Below, piece by piece: positions 1 to 10,529 of a stretch of DNA of 64,000 nucleotides (position 1 is its first letter; every line of letters begins with the position of its first letter). The DNA comes from Deinococcus aquaedulcis (GTDB lineage: Bacteria; Deinococcota; Deinococci; Deinococcales; Deinococcaceae). Position numbers and translations under genes: made by a program. The notes beneath the pieces are model-generated. The model was not told where the DNA came from and did not search any database. It saw nothing but the letters and a program-made list of their open reading frames with translations. The stretch spans positions 1 to 64,000 of the forward strand of contig NZ_JAHRBL010000008.1 of NCBI RefSeq assembly GCF_019693445.1. The letters run 5' to 3'.

Positions 1-305
<305 letters not shown>

Positions 306-307
306 CA

Positions 308-347
308 CCCCTCTCTTATCGCCTCGTTGGCGGTTGGATAAGAGGGG
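308..347. other. Imperfect hairpin between rRNA and prfB promoters
   Basis: CCCCTCTCTTATC on the left and GATAAGAGGGG on the right form a stem of about 11 bp with a two-base bulge; the right arm is followed by AAAA. It sits between the divergent rRNA and prfB promoters. It could insulate or regulate them. It is not a clear terminator on either strand. Confidence 0.45.
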
Positions 348-440
348 AAAATCGCACTGCAGTACGGCGTTTCGCCGTGGCCTGCCCCCGTAGGAAACAG
401 CGCGCCCTCTCCCCTCTCCTTCCGGGCAGCGCCGCGCTTC

Positions 441-446
441 TATACT
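441..446 (+). promoter_or_regulatory. prfB promoter -10 box
   Basis: TATACT is a near-perfect -10 hexamer located about 62 nt upstream of the prfB start. No good -35 box is visible 17 bp upstream (CCTTCC). The predicted 5' UTR of roughly 55 nt contains the AAGGGAGG ribosome-binding site. Confidence 0.5.
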
Positions 447-508
447 GGGCTCTTGCACACGACCCGCCCCCCGGCCAACGGGATCAGGGCGGAAGGGAGG
501 CACGCCCC

Positions 509-1604
<1,096 letters not shown>

Positions 1605-1635
1605 CGCGGCCCAAAGCAGCAGGCCCCGGTCACGC

Positions 1636-1662
1636 AGGGCGCTCGTCAGACGGGCGCCCTTT
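1636..1662 (+). terminator. Weak terminator after prfB
   Basis: AGGGCGC (1636-1642) pairs with GCGCCCT (1654-1660) across an 11-nt loop and is followed by only two T residues. It is plausible as the end of the prfB transcript, but the short U-tract makes it weak. Confidence 0.45.
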
Positions 1663-1713
1663 GCGCTAAGGTGCAGCAGACGAGCCTACAGGCCAACGGA
1701 GTGCCCCAACCCC

Positions 1714-2697
1714 ATGTCTGAAGACCGCACCATTCCTGGCTACACCCTGCACCGTGTGATCGGGCGCGGGAATACCTCGCTGGTGTGGCTGGCCACCGAC
1801 GCGCGCAAGAAGGAAGTGGCCCTCAAGGTGCCACTGCCCGAAACGCTGCGCGTGCAGGAGGCCGCCGAGCGCTTTGGCAACGAGGTGAGGCTGACGCTAA
1901 AGTTTCGCCACCCCCACATCGTGTCGGGGTACGCGGGCACGCCGTTTGGGGCCAAGGCCTTTCTGGCCATTCCCTATTACCCGCGCGGCGCCCTGAGTGA
2001 CCTGCTGCCCCAGTTGCCCGGCGGCGTTCTGCCATTGCCCGAGGCCCTGCGGGTGCTGGCCGACGTGGCCTCAGCCCTAACCTACCTGCACCACCAGGGC
2101 GCCGTGCACCAGGACGTGAAGCCCCAGAACGTGTACGTGAACGAGGAAGGCCGCGCGGCGCTGGCGGACCTGGGCAGCGCCTATTTCACCGCGCAGGGCG
2201 GCCAGACCAGCGGCAGCCCCTTTTACATGTCCCCCGAGGTCTACCACGGCGAGAGTAGCAGCGCCGCCAGCGACGTATACAGCCTGGGCGTCATGATGTA
2301 CGAGTTGCTGAGCGGTGAGCGTCCCTACCACGGCAACACCTACGAAGAGCTGATGGTGGCCCACCTGACCCGCTTTCCGCCGCCGCTGCTGAGCCTGAAC
2401 CCCAGTGTGTCGCGCCGGGTGGCCCGGCTGGCCGAACTGGCCCTGGCCAAGCGCCCCCATGACCGCCCCACCGCCGACGCCATTCGCCGCGCCCTATTGA
2501 GCGCCCTGGGCGAAACCCCTGCCGACGAGGTCTACGAGGACCCTGATCAGGAGAAGGAGGCGGCCCCGGTGCCCGCCCGGCAGATGGGCCGCCACGGTCC
2601 GCAACCGGAGGCGCGCCCCCAGGTCTCGGAAGCGGCGTCTGCCCCAGAGGCCCCGAACAAGGAAAGCCGCTGGAGCCTGTTCAAGCGCCGCAAATAA
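1714..2697 (+). CDS. Serine/threonine protein kinase (Hanks type)
   Basis: Predicted cytosolic eukaryotic-like protein kinase of 327 residues. The ATG start at MSEDRTIPGYTLHRVIG places the glycine-rich loop (GRGNTS) near the N-terminus. The ATP-binding lysine is in VALKV (K38). The catalytic loop reads HQDVKPQN (D134), with Q replacing the usual R of HRD. The metal-binding motif is DLG (D152) rather than DFG, and SPE replaces APE. Kinases without the HRD arginine often do not need activation-loop phosphorylation. The kinase domain ends near residue 270, followed by an acidic, Pro/Ala-rich tail ending in basic KRRK. No membrane segment or sensor domain is present. An upstream in-frame extension of the reading frame lacks kinase features. 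The substrate is unknown. Confidence 0.88.
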   Translation: MSEDRTIPGYTLHRVIGRGNTSLVWLATDARKKEVALKVPLPETLRVQEAAERFGNEVRLTLKFRHPHIVSGYAGTPFGAKAFLAIPYYPRGALSDLLPQLPGGVLPLPEALRVLADVASALTYLHHQGAVHQDVKPQNVYVNEEGRAALADLGSAYFTAQGGQTSGSPFYMSPEVYHGESSSAASDVYSLGVMMYELLSGERPYHGNTYEELMVAHLTRFPPPLLSLNPSVSRRVARLAELALAKRPHDRPTADAIRRALLSALGETPADEVYEDPDQEKEAAPVPARQMGRHGPQPEARPQVSEAASAPEAPNKESRWSLFKRRK

Positions 2698-2703
2698 CGC
2701 GGA

Positions 2704-3648
2704 TTACAGCGTGACGTGCACCTCGAAGCGTCCGGTGCGGGACTGGTACCCCAGGCGCTGATTCACCGCCAGCATGGGTGCATTGCCCGAATGGTTGTTG
2801 GTGCGCAGCAGGGGAAGGCCGGCGGCCTGGGCGCGGGCAATCACATGCAGTTTCAACGGCAGGGCCAGCCCGCGCCCCCGCGCTTCGGGGACCACGGCCG
2901 TCAGGCTGTTGTAGCCGAAGTTCTGGCGCTGAAAGCTTTCCAGGATGGAGGTGCCCAGCCACTCGCCCTGCGGGCCCACCGCCAGCACCCACCAGTCGGG
3001 GCGCGGGGACGCCTCCAATCGGAGCAGCCGGCGCACCTCGGCCAGGGGCCAGCGGGGATGGCTGCGCAGGTCGGGTGTTTCGGTCAGGCGGTCGGCCACG
3101 AAGTTCAGAAACCGCTCGATATCCTCGTCGCCCGCCCCCTCAAGGTCGGTGAAGGTCACCCCCTGCGCGGCGGCCCGCTCCAAGCTGGATTCAAACGGCG
3201 CCGCGTCAAAGGCGGTGAGGTCCAGCTCGGAGGCGAAGCGGTGCACCTTCACCACCGCGCCGCGCCGCGTCCCCCAGGCCAGTGAACCGGGATCATCGTC
3301 CGCCACGTCCAGCGTCAGGCCGCTGGCCTGGGCTTCGCGCCCCGCTTGTACGGCGTCGGCCCACAGCTGCTTCCCAGCGCCCTGCTGCCGGAAACGGGGG
3401 TCCACGACCACCTGGGCTTGCAGAAAACCAGGCGGCGCAAACGCAAAGGTCTGAAGCTGCGAGGCGCCCACCGCCTCACCAGCCGCGTTCACCAGCAGGC
3501 GGCGGCGCAGCGTGTGTGCGGGATCGCGCCGGGCATCCGTCGCCTGAATGCCCTCGGCCGTGACCCCGGGGCGGCTGAGGGACCACAGCGCGGCCAGGGC
3601 CGGAAAGTCCTTTGGCGTGACTGGCCGCAGGGTCCAGTCCGGGTTCAC
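2704..3648 (-). CDS. GNAT-family N-acetyltransferase (tandem domain)
   Basis: A 314-residue protein with two GNAT-like halves. The first half carries the acetyl-CoA-binding pattern VVDPRFRQQGAGKQLW (residues about 80-95). The second half has VVPEARGRGLALPLKL (about 250-265) and a C-terminal NQRLGYQ strand typical of GNAT folds. The family transfers an acyl group from acyl-CoA to amines; the substrate here cannot be read from sequence. The start is GTG, overlapping the stop of the upstream DinB-like gene (GTGA), so translation is probably coupled. It ends seven bases from the convergent kinase gene. Confidence 0.82.
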   Translation of the reverse strand: MNPDWTLRPVTPKDFPALAALWSLSRPGVTAEGIQATDARRDPAHTLRRRLLVNAAGEAVGASQLQTFAFAPPGFLQAQVVVDPRFRQQGAGKQLWADAVQAGREAQASGLTLDVADDDPGSLAWGTRRGAVVKVHRFASELDLTAFDAAPFESSLERAAAQGVTFTDLEGAGDEDIERFLNFVADRLTETPDLRSHPRWPLAEVRRLLRLEASPRPDWWVLAVGPQGEWLGTSILESFQRQNFGYNSLTAVVPEARGRGLALPLKLHVIARAQAAGLPLLRTNNHSGNAPMLAVNQRLGYQSRTGRFEVHVTL

Positions 3649-4160
3649 AGCAGGGCTTTGACCAGCTGACGAATGGCCCCCAGGTGGTAGGCCACATGCG
3701 CCACGCCGCCGGCCAGGCCCCCGGTGGCGTCTCCGGTCACGGGCTGGTCCTGCTGGGTATGGGTGAACGCCACCAGGGCGTCGTAGGCGGCGCGCACCCG
3801 CCGGCGCTGCTCGGCCCAGCCCGCCTCGTCCACGGCGCGCGGCTGAAAGCTGCCCTGCCAGTCAAAGGGCCCCCGGTCGCCGTCGCGTTCCCAGCGCACG
3901 ATCACTTCCATGTGAAAGGCCGTGTGGGCGGTGTGGGCTGCCACCGTGGTGCCCAGCACCTCGCGGCTGGCCTGCTCGGCGCTGAGGGCCTCCAGGGTGG
4001 CGAGCAGGCCGTGGTTGCCGCTGCCATCGGCGGCCGTGCTGTCCAGAAAGGCAGTGGGCTTGCCCGGCTGCCCGCCTTCAACGGTTTCGCGCAGGATGTC
4101 GAGAATGCCGTCCAGAGGGTGTTGGGGCGAGGGGAGAGAAGGCGCAGCAGCATCGGTCAT
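3645..4160 (-). CDS. DinB/YfiT-like four-helix protein
   Basis: A 171-residue, mostly helical protein with spaced histidines (VAAHTAHTAFHMEV and a C-terminal AHVAYHLGAIRQLVKAL). This resembles the metal-binding helical bundle of the DinB/YfiT superfamily, which is expanded in Deinococcus. The family includes thiol-dependent S-transferases; no specific reaction can be assigned. A -10 box TACCCT ends five bases before the ATG with no Shine-Dalgarno sequence, so the mRNA is probably leaderless. The start chosen is the first ATG after that box; the longer upstream frame overlaps rpsF on the other strand and is not real. The gene is coupled to the GNAT gene downstream. Confidence 0.72.
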   Translation of the reverse strand: MTDAAAPSLPSPQHPLDGILDILRETVEGGQPGKPTAFLDSTAADGSGNHGLLATLEALSAEQASREVLGTTVAAHTAHTAFHMEVIVRWERDGDRGPFDWQGSFQPRAVDEAGWAEQRRRVRAAYDALVAFTHTQQDQPVTGDATGGLAGGVAHVAYHLGAIRQLVKALL

Positions 4161-4165
4161 GCCCC

Positions 4166-4171
4166 AGGGTA
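4166..4171 (-). promoter_or_regulatory. -10 box of leaderless DinB-like gene
   Basis: TACCCT on the minus strand ends five bases before the ATG, which would put the transcription start at or next to the start codon. The same arrangement (TACCCT-GGGG) is seen at the gene starting at 53258. Confidence 0.5.
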
Positions 4172-4210
4172 CGCGCTGCCCGGGGCCTGGGCCTATCCGC
4201 CGCGCGGCTC

Positions 4211-4239
4211 TGGTCAGGGCGCGGCCCGTCTGGTATGCT
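4211..4239 (+). promoter_or_regulatory. Candidate rpsF operon promoter
   Basis: TGGTCA (4 of 6 matches to TTGACA) is followed after 17 bp by TATGCT (4234-4239), about 60 nt upstream of rpsF. This would drive the whole rpsF-ssb-rpsR-rplI operon independently of the internal ssb promoter. Confidence 0.45.
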
Positions 4240-4301
4240 TGCCAATTGCGCTGCCCGGCGAGGCCCGAGCCTGCCCAGAGCGGCGACAAAGGAGGTGAAC
4301 T

Positions 4302-4610
<309 letters not shown>

Positions 4611-4615
4611 TCTTT

Positions 4616-4632
4616 TTACGCCGTTGACGTAA
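4616..4632. promoter_or_regulatory. RDRM operator (DdrO-type) at ssb
   Basis: TTACGCCGTTGACGTAA is a 17-bp palindrome-like site with flanking T/A extending the symmetry. It closely matches the radiation/desiccation response motif bound by the repressor DdrO and relieved when the metalloprotease IrrE/PprI cleaves DdrO. It overlaps the -35 box of the ssb promoter, so bound repressor would block polymerase. The match to the motif is from memory of its consensus. Confidence 0.85.
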
Positions 4633-4652
4633 AAGGTCAGGTTTGTTATCGT
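4624..4652 (+). promoter_or_regulatory. Internal ssb promoter
   Basis: TTGACG (4624-4629) and TATCGT (4647-4652) are 17 bp apart, about 80 nt upstream of the ssb start. The -35 box lies inside the RDRM palindrome. This gives ssb, rpsR and rplI a second, damage-responsive promoter inside a ribosomal protein operon. Confidence 0.7.
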
Positions 4653-4731
4653 ATGGTCAACCCGCAAGGGCCAAGACGCCAGCTTGTTTTTCGACCCCAG
4701 TACTTTCGCCAGCAACCAAGGAGACCCTGTT

Positions 4732-5631
<900 letters not shown>

Positions 5632-5650
5632 GGCGCGCCTGACGGCGTGA

Positions 5651-5734
5651 GGTCTAAGGGTCCAAGAGTCAAAGGGTCTAAGAAAAAACCATCTCTGTCT
5701 TTTCTAGACTCTTCGACCTCTCGACCCTTAGACC
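5651..5734. repeat. 84-bp imperfect inverted repeat between ssb and rpsR
   Basis: GGTCTAAGGGTC (5651-5662) is the exact reverse complement of GACCCTTAGACC (5723-5734). The inner 20-odd bases of both arms also pair with few mismatches (GAGTC/GACTC, GGTCTA/TAGACT). In RNA this forms a long hairpin inside the operon without a terminal T-run. It resembles the small intergenic repeats known from Deinococcus genomes and may tune the ssb/rpsR ratio by RNA processing. Confidence 0.7.
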
Positions 5735-5783
5735 GCCGCGCAGCGGCACCCCTCCTTCCCGGCGGCTTTAGAGGAATCCCCAC

Positions 5784-6059
5784 ATGACCCAGGCAAACAA
5801 CGCCGAGCGCAAGCCGCGCGGCAAGGGGCCCAAGCGCCCCCGCAAGCCCAAGGTGGACCCGTTCTCGATTGGAGAGCTGGAAATCACCGATTACAAAGAC
5901 GTGAAGATGCTGCGCCGGTTCGTTTCGGACACCGGCAAGATCCTCCCCCGCCGCCGCACCGGCCTCTCGGCCAAGCACCAGCGCCGCATTGCGCAGACGA
6001 TCAAGATCGCCCGCCAGCTGGCCCTGCTGCCCTACACCGAGAAACTGGTCCGGAAGTAA
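5784..6059 (+). CDS. rpsR: 30S ribosomal protein S18
   Basis: S18 pairs with S6 in the small subunit platform. The 91-residue product has a basic N-terminal extension ([14 protein letters not shown]) and the conserved core [39 protein letters not shown] (shown here only in part as the diagnostic [16 protein letters not shown]). A ribosome-binding site AGAGGA precedes the ATG. It is the third gene of the S6-SSB-S18-L9 operon, separated from rplI by 11 bp. Confidence 0.97.
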   Translation: MTQANNAERKPRGKGPKRPRKPKVDPFSIGELEITDYKDVKMLRRFVSDTGKILPRRRTGLSAKHQRRIAQTIKIARQLALLPYTEKLVRK

Positions 6060-6070
6060 GGAGACGCGTC

Positions 6071-6511
<441 letters not shown>

Positions 6512-6529
6512 AGACTTCTCTGTCTTTGA

Positions 6530-6556
6530 CCCCCGCTGAAGAGGCGGGGGTTTTTT
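6530..6556 (+). terminator. Rho-independent terminator of the rpsF operon
   Basis: CCCCCGC (6530-6536) and GCGGGGG (6544-6550) form a perfect 7-bp stem with a 7-nt loop, followed by six T residues. The T-run overlaps the stop codon of the convergent HExxH gene. Confidence 0.92.
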
Positions 6557-7382
6557 ACTGTGGGCCCTGTTCAAGCCACTGATCAAGCCAGTGGCCGACC
6601 AAGGCGGGCAGTTCTGCCGCTGGTACCCGGGCCAGTTCGGCCAAGGTGTTGCCCCGCGCCAGCCAAGCCCCCACCAGCCACCAGCCCAGCGCGTAGGCGG
6701 TGCGTTCCAGGCCCAGTGTGGGGTGCGGTTGCAAGAACCTCAGCAGCGTCTCGTCGTCGTCACTGGCCAGCAGTGACCGGGCATCGGCCAGCAGCTCGGC
6801 TTGATGGCGCTCGCAGGCCTGCAGCCAGCTGGGTTCGCCCACCTGAAGGTCAAGGGCCACTTCGGGGTGCAGGGCCGCGACCGTGCGGCAGGCCAGCCCT
6901 TCTTCCACGATGAGGGCCGCCAGGGGCCGCCGCCACTCCCCGGCACCGCCACTCAGCGAGTGATGAAAGAGGTGGGTCAGTTCATGGGTCAGGATGGGTG
7001 CGGCCCAGCTGGCTGGCATCTCCACTGGCATGCACAGCGAGTCTCCGGCCACGAACGCATTGCCCTGAAAATCGCCCACGAAGGTGACGAGGCGGTAGGG
7101 CGGCGTACCCGTCCCAAAGAGGGCCTCCAGCCGCCTACTGGCGGCGCTGGCCTGCTGGCTCAGCCGCTGCACCTCACCGTCCAGGGCAGCAGGCAGGGTC
7201 GCGTACCGGTCCCAGGCGCCGTCCAGCAGCCGCCGCGCTGCTGCCTGCCCTTCAGGCGTTGGTGGCACCGCTGCAAACCCGTAATGCTCCCTCCACAGGG
7301 CCCACCGGTCCCCGGGGGTCTGGTGCTGCGCGAGGGCATAGAAGGTCTGAAAACGTGGCGTGAGGTCCAGCAGTTCCGGCAT
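6555..7382 (-). CDS. Predicted zinc metalloprotease-like protein (HExxH)
   Basis: A 275-residue soluble protein with HELTHLFHHS near residue 130 and a downstream acidic segment IVEEGLA about 20-25 residues later. This is the HExxH...E layout of gluzincin-type zinc peptidases and of the DUF2268-like predicted Zn-dependent proteases. No signal peptide is visible, so a cytosolic location is inferred. It starts with ATG about 45 bp from a divergent HTH gene, which may regulate it. Zinc binding is an inference from the motif; the substrate is unknown. Confidence 0.68.
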   Translation of the reverse strand: MPELLDLTPRFQTFYALAQHQTPGDRWALWREHYGFAAVPPTPEGQAAARRLLDGAWDRYATLPAALDGEVQRLSQQASAASRRLEALFGTGTPPYRLVTFVGDFQGNAFVAGDSLCMPVEMPASWAAPILTHELTHLFHHSLSGGAGEWRRPLAALIVEEGLACRTVAALHPEVALDLQVGEPSWLQACERHQAELLADARSLLASDDDETLLRFLQPHPTLGLERTAYALGWWLVGAWLARGNTLAELARVPAAELPALVGHWLDQWLEQGPQ

Positions 7383-7415
7383 GGGCTCAGGGTGCCGTAT
7401 GGGCTACTCGCCGCG

Positions 7416-7421
7416 TAAGCT
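7416..7421 (+). promoter_or_regulatory. -10 box of leaderless HTH gene
   Basis: TAAGCT ends six bases before the GTG start, with no ribosome-binding site between, as expected for a leaderless transcript. Confidence 0.5.
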
Positions 7422-7427
7422 CTGGGT

Positions 7428-8123
7428 GTGAGTAGCGTCCTGACCGTCACCGAGCCGGCCGCCGTGCGCCTGTTGCTGCGCGGGCGCTCCCGTCAGGTCC
7501 TGGGGGGCTTTCTGGGCATGGAGCGCCCTGTAACGCCGGTGGCACGGCAATTGGGGCTGAGTGTGCAGGCCACCCACCGAGAAGTGCAGCGGCTGCTGGC
7601 CGCCGGTTTGCTGCGGCGTGGCGCCCGGGTACCCCGCTCTGGGCGGGCCATCCAGCAGTACGTGGCCCCGGCGACTGCATTCTTCGTGCCGTTCAGTACT
7701 ACCCCAGCGGCCAGTCTGGGGGAACTGGGTCTGGACCGCCACCGCCGGTACGACGCGCTGCTACAGGACGCCACCCAGGCCACCTTTGAACGCCTGCACC
7801 GCGAGCAGGGAGGCGGCCGCGAATGGGGCCTGCGCCTGTATCTGGACGCCGACGGGCAGGTGCAGGCCGACCACTGTTACGAGGGGGCTGCCCTGGTGGG
7901 CGCGGCGCAGCAGTACCAGGGCCCACTGGGGCTGCTGGTGGAGACCCGGTCGGCGCTGTGGCTGACCCCGGAAGAGGCCCGCGAAGCCCAGCTGGCCCTG
8001 ATCAGCCTGCTGCAGGGGTTGTCTGCCCAGAGTGAGCGGCACCAGCAGCGCGGCACAGGTCATGCCTTTTTGCTGCGCCTGGGTCTGGTGGAGGTGGCGG
8101 CGCAAGACGCCCGGGCCCTGTAA
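7428..8123 (+). CDS. HTH transcriptional regulator (ArsR/winged-helix-like)
   Basis: A 231-residue protein. The N-terminal 75 residues look like a winged helix: LGGFLGMERPVTPVARQLGLSVQ followed by THREVQRLLAAGLLRR, a helix-turn-helix with a recognition helix and wing. The remaining 150 residues, rich in Leu/Gln, do not match a ligand domain I recognise. The start is GTG directly after a TAAGCT box. It is divergent from the HExxH gene and upstream of RNase Y. Repressor or activator role cannot be told. Confidence 0.65.
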   Translation: MSSVLTVTEPAAVRLLLRGRSRQVLGGFLGMERPVTPVARQLGLSVQATHREVQRLLAAGLLRRGARVPRSGRAIQQYVAPATAFFVPFSTTPAASLGELGLDRHRRYDALLQDATQATFERLHREQGGGREWGLRLYLDADGQVQADHCYEGAALVGAAQQYQGPLGLLVETRSALWLTPEEAREAQLALISLLQGLSAQSERHQQRGTGHAFLLRLGLVEVAAQDARAL

Positions 8124-8286
8124 ACGCCCTCTCTCCCCTGGCGGACCTTTGGAGCTACACTGCGTGGCGAACGTCCCTTCCAAAGTTCAGCCACGGCAGG
8201 CGGCGTTCGCTATTTCATCACCCTATGCGGGGCGCGGCCGGCCAGAGGCCCACGCGCCCCATGCAACACACCGAAAGGAGCGCATC

Positions 8287-9984
8287 ATGACGATCATCTG
8301 GGTCATCGTGGCGCTGCTGCTCGGGTTGGTCGGGGGCTTTCTGGGCGGACAGACACGCGGCGCGCGCAGGCGGGCCGAGGTAGATGACCGACTTCAGCAA
8401 GAAGCCCTGCAGGAAGCGCAGCGCATCCGCGCGCAGGCCGAAGAGGCCGCGCAGGCGCTGCGGGCAGAGGCCGACCAGGCCCGGCAGGAAGCCACGCGAC
8501 GAACGCAGGAAGCCGCGCAGCGCGAGCAGCAGCTCTCGCACCAGAGTGCCCAGCTGGACGCCCAGCGCGAACAGGTGCTCGGGCTGCGCACCCAGCTGGA
8601 CGCCGAGCGCGCCCAGACCAAGCAGGAGGTGGCCCGCGAACGCGAGGCCCTAGCCACCGACCGGCAGGAAACCCGGCGCGAACGCGAGGAACTCAAGCGC
8701 GAGATTGAGCGCCTCAACCGCCGCGCTGAGCAACTCGACGCCCGGGGCGAGAAACTGGACGCCCTGGAAGAGCGCCTCGAGGACCGCAGCCGCGCCCTGG
8801 GCACCCAGGAAGCCGAACTGGCCGAGCGCGGGCGGCTGGCCGACCGGCGGCTGTACGAGGTGGCGAACCTGTCCCCCGAAGCGGCCCGCGCCGAGATTCT
8901 GGACCGGCTGGACGCCGAACTGGAAGAAGAAAAGGCCATCCGGGTCAAGGCCATGCAGGAGCGCGCTGCGGCGGAGGCGCGGCGCACCGCGCGCCACGTC
9001 ATTGCCCAGGCCATCCAGCGCAGCGCTTCGGAAACGAGCGCTGCGCTCAGCGTTTCGGTGGTGCCCATTCCCAACGACGCCATGAAGGGCCGCCTGATTG
9101 GCCGCGAGGGGCGCAACATCCGCGCCTTTGAGGCCCTCACCGGCGTGGACCTGATCATTGACGACACGCCCGAAGCCGTGATTCTCTCCAGCTTCAACCC
9201 GGTGCGCCGCGAGGTGGCCCGCCATGTGCTCGACGCCCTGGTGGCCGACGGCCGCATTCACCCCACGCGCATTGAGGAGATGGTCCACAAGGCGCAGGAC
9301 GAGATGAAGACCTACATGCACACCCAGGGCGAGGAAGCCGCCATTGAGGCGGGTGTGGTGGGCATCAAGCCGGGGCTGGTGCAGCTGCTGGGCCGCATGT
9401 ACTTCCGCACCAGCTACGGCCAGAACGTCCTGAAACACTCTATTCAGGTGGCGCACCTGACCGGCATCATGGCTGACGAACTGGGTCTGGACGCCGCCCT
9501 GGCCCGCCGCGCCGGCCTGATGCACGACGTGGGCAAGAGCATTGACCGCGAGATTGACGGCACACACGTGGAAATCGGCATCAACCTCGCCAAGCGCTTT
9601 GGCGAGCCGCCCGAAGTGATTGACGCCATTGCCCACCACCACGACCCCGAAAACGGCGAAACGCTGTACTCGGTGCTGGTGGCCGCCGCCGACGCCATCA
9701 GCGCGGCCCGCCCCGGCGCACGGCGCGAGGAACTCGAATCCTACGTGCGCCGCCTGGAACAGCTGGAGCAGATCGCGGTGTCCTTTCCCGGTGTGCAGCA
9801 GGCCTACGCCATTCAGGCCGGGCGCGAGGTGCGCGTGATCGTGCAGCCCGAGAAGGTTACCGACGCCCAGGCCACCCTGCTGGCCCGTGAAATCGCCGGC
9901 CGGGTGGAGCAGGACATGGAATACCCGGGGCAGGTGCAGGTGACCGTGGTGCGCGAAAGCCGTGCAGTGGAAGTGGCGAGGTAG
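8287..9984 (+). CDS. rny: Ribonuclease Y
   Basis: RNase Y is a membrane-anchored endoribonuclease that starts mRNA decay. The 565-residue product has one N-terminal transmembrane segment ([19 protein letters not shown], residues about 3-21), a long Ala/Glu/Arg/Gln coiled coil (about 25-230), a KH RNA-binding domain with [15 protein letters not shown] (about 270-285), and an HD phosphohydrolase domain with [10 protein letters not shown] and [10 protein letters not shown]. The order and length are those of the family. AAAGGAG stands 7 nt before the ATG; earlier in-frame codons lie in non-coding sequence. It is monocistronic, followed by a repeat-containing spacer. Confidence 0.96.
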   Translation: MTIIWVIVALLLGLVGGFLGGQTRGARRRAEVDDRLQQEALQEAQRIRAQAEEAAQALRAEADQARQEATRRTQEAAQREQQLSHQSAQLDAQREQVLGLRTQLDAERAQTKQEVAREREALATDRQETRREREELKREIERLNRRAEQLDARGEKLDALEERLEDRSRALGTQEAELAERGRLADRRLYEVANLSPEAARAEILDRLDAELEEEKAIRVKAMQERAAAEARRTARHVIAQAIQRSASETSAALSVSVVPIPNDAMKGRLIGREGRNIRAFEALTGVDLIIDDTPEAVILSSFNPVRREVARHVLDALVADGRIHPTRIEEMVHKAQDEMKTYMHTQGEEAAIEAGVVGIKPGLVQLLGRMYFRTSYGQNVLKHSIQVAHLTGIMADELGLDAALARRAGLMHDVGKSIDREIDGTHVEIGINLAKRFGEPPEVIDAIAHHHDPENGETLYSVLVAAADAISAARPGARREELESYVRRLEQLEQIAVSFPGVQQAYAIQAGREVRVIVQPEKVTDAQATLLAREIAGRVEQDMEYPGQVQVTVVRESRAVEVAR

Positions 9985-10193
9985 GGGAAGCGGGAGGCGG
10001 GGAGCGGTGCGCGGGAAGAGGCGCCTGCTCCCCCTTCTTTTTCGGCGTGGAGCATGGACTTGTGCCGAGCCATACGTAGAGGTTGACCTGGGCTGGGTTG
10101 CGGGCTCTCTTGGGCACAGGCCAGGAACCAGCAGGGGCTGGCCCACTCTGACCACCTGCCGGGGTATACAACACGCCCTGCAGCCATCGTCCG
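9985..10193 (+). other. Spacer after rny
   Basis: No gene is supported here. One promoter-like pair is visible, TTGACC (10083-10088) with TCTCTT (10106-10111) at 17-bp spacing. This is the same geometry as the two intact promoter-terminator units that follow and may be a decayed or weaker relative of them; it lacks an adjacent terminator hairpin. Confidence 0.4.
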
Positions 10194-10237
10194 AATCACA
10201 CGTTCCAGACGTAATTTTCTCAACCTATCGGCTGAGC

Positions 10238-10266
10238 TTGACCGGCCATGCATACCGCGCTATCTT
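10238..10266 (+). promoter_or_regulatory. Promoter of repeat unit 1
   Basis: TTGACC (10238-10243), 17-bp spacer, TATCTT (10261-10266). It has the same -10 box and spacing as the rRNA promoter at the left end of the window. Confidence 0.75.
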
Positions 10267-10276
10267 ATTTCCATCA

Positions 10277-10299
10277 CCGCCGAAGAAGGCGGCTTTTTT
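10277..10299 (+). terminator. Terminator of repeat unit 1
   Basis: CCGCC-GAAGAA-GGCGG followed by C and six T residues. It is directional: on the other strand the stem is followed by purine-rich sequence, so it does not serve the convergent trmK gene. Confidence 0.8.
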
Positions 10300-10464
10300 A
10301 TTGCCTCTCGGTTAGGGTGGGTTCTCTCAGGTGAAGGCCAGCGACCAGCGACGGCGGTGGCCCCCCTCTGGTGGCGTTCAGACCGTGGAGCTATGCACCA
10401 CCCTACGGACAGAGTGCTCAAATCACACGTCCCGGACGCGATTTTCTAAACCCATTGGCTGGGC

Positions 10465-10493
10465 TTGACTGGCCCTGCATACCGCGCTATCTT
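10465..10493 (+). promoter_or_regulatory. Promoter of repeat unit 2
   Basis: TTGACT (10465-10470), 17-bp spacer, TATCTT (10488-10493). Confidence 0.75.
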
Positions 10494-10503
10494 ATTTTTA
10501 TCA

Positions 10504-10526
10504 CCGCCGAAGAAGGCGGGTTTTTT
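10504..10526 (+). terminator. Terminator of repeat unit 2
   Basis: CCGCC-GAAGAA-GGCGG followed by G and six T residues, starting 11 bp after the -10 box. Confidence 0.8.
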
Positions 10527-10529
10527 GTT

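Larger units (their letters stand above)
10194..10300 (+). repeat. Promoter-terminator repeat unit, copy 1
   Basis: This unit of about 107 bp is repeated 227 bp downstream with about 15 differences by eye. It contains a conserved 44-bp upstream stretch, a complete promoter, and a terminator hairpin that begins about 11 bp after the -10 box. The predicted transcript is only about 27 nt and consists almost entirely of the hairpin and its U-tail. Confidence 0.8.
10421..10527 (+). repeat. Promoter-terminator repeat unit, copy 2
   Basis: Second copy of the unit. The -35, spacer end, -10 and hairpin are retained while several surrounding bases differ, including a change at the base of the stem region (GGCGGG against GGCGGC). 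That pattern suggests the promoter and hairpin are the conserved parts. It ends just before the stop codon of the convergent trmK gene. Confidence 0.8.

Noticed and set aside
8650..10155. Minus-strand open frame of about 500 codons over rny
   Set aside because: It is antisense to RNase Y, with Val/His/Gly-rich shadow composition typical of GC-rich genes read on the other strand. No domain is seen.
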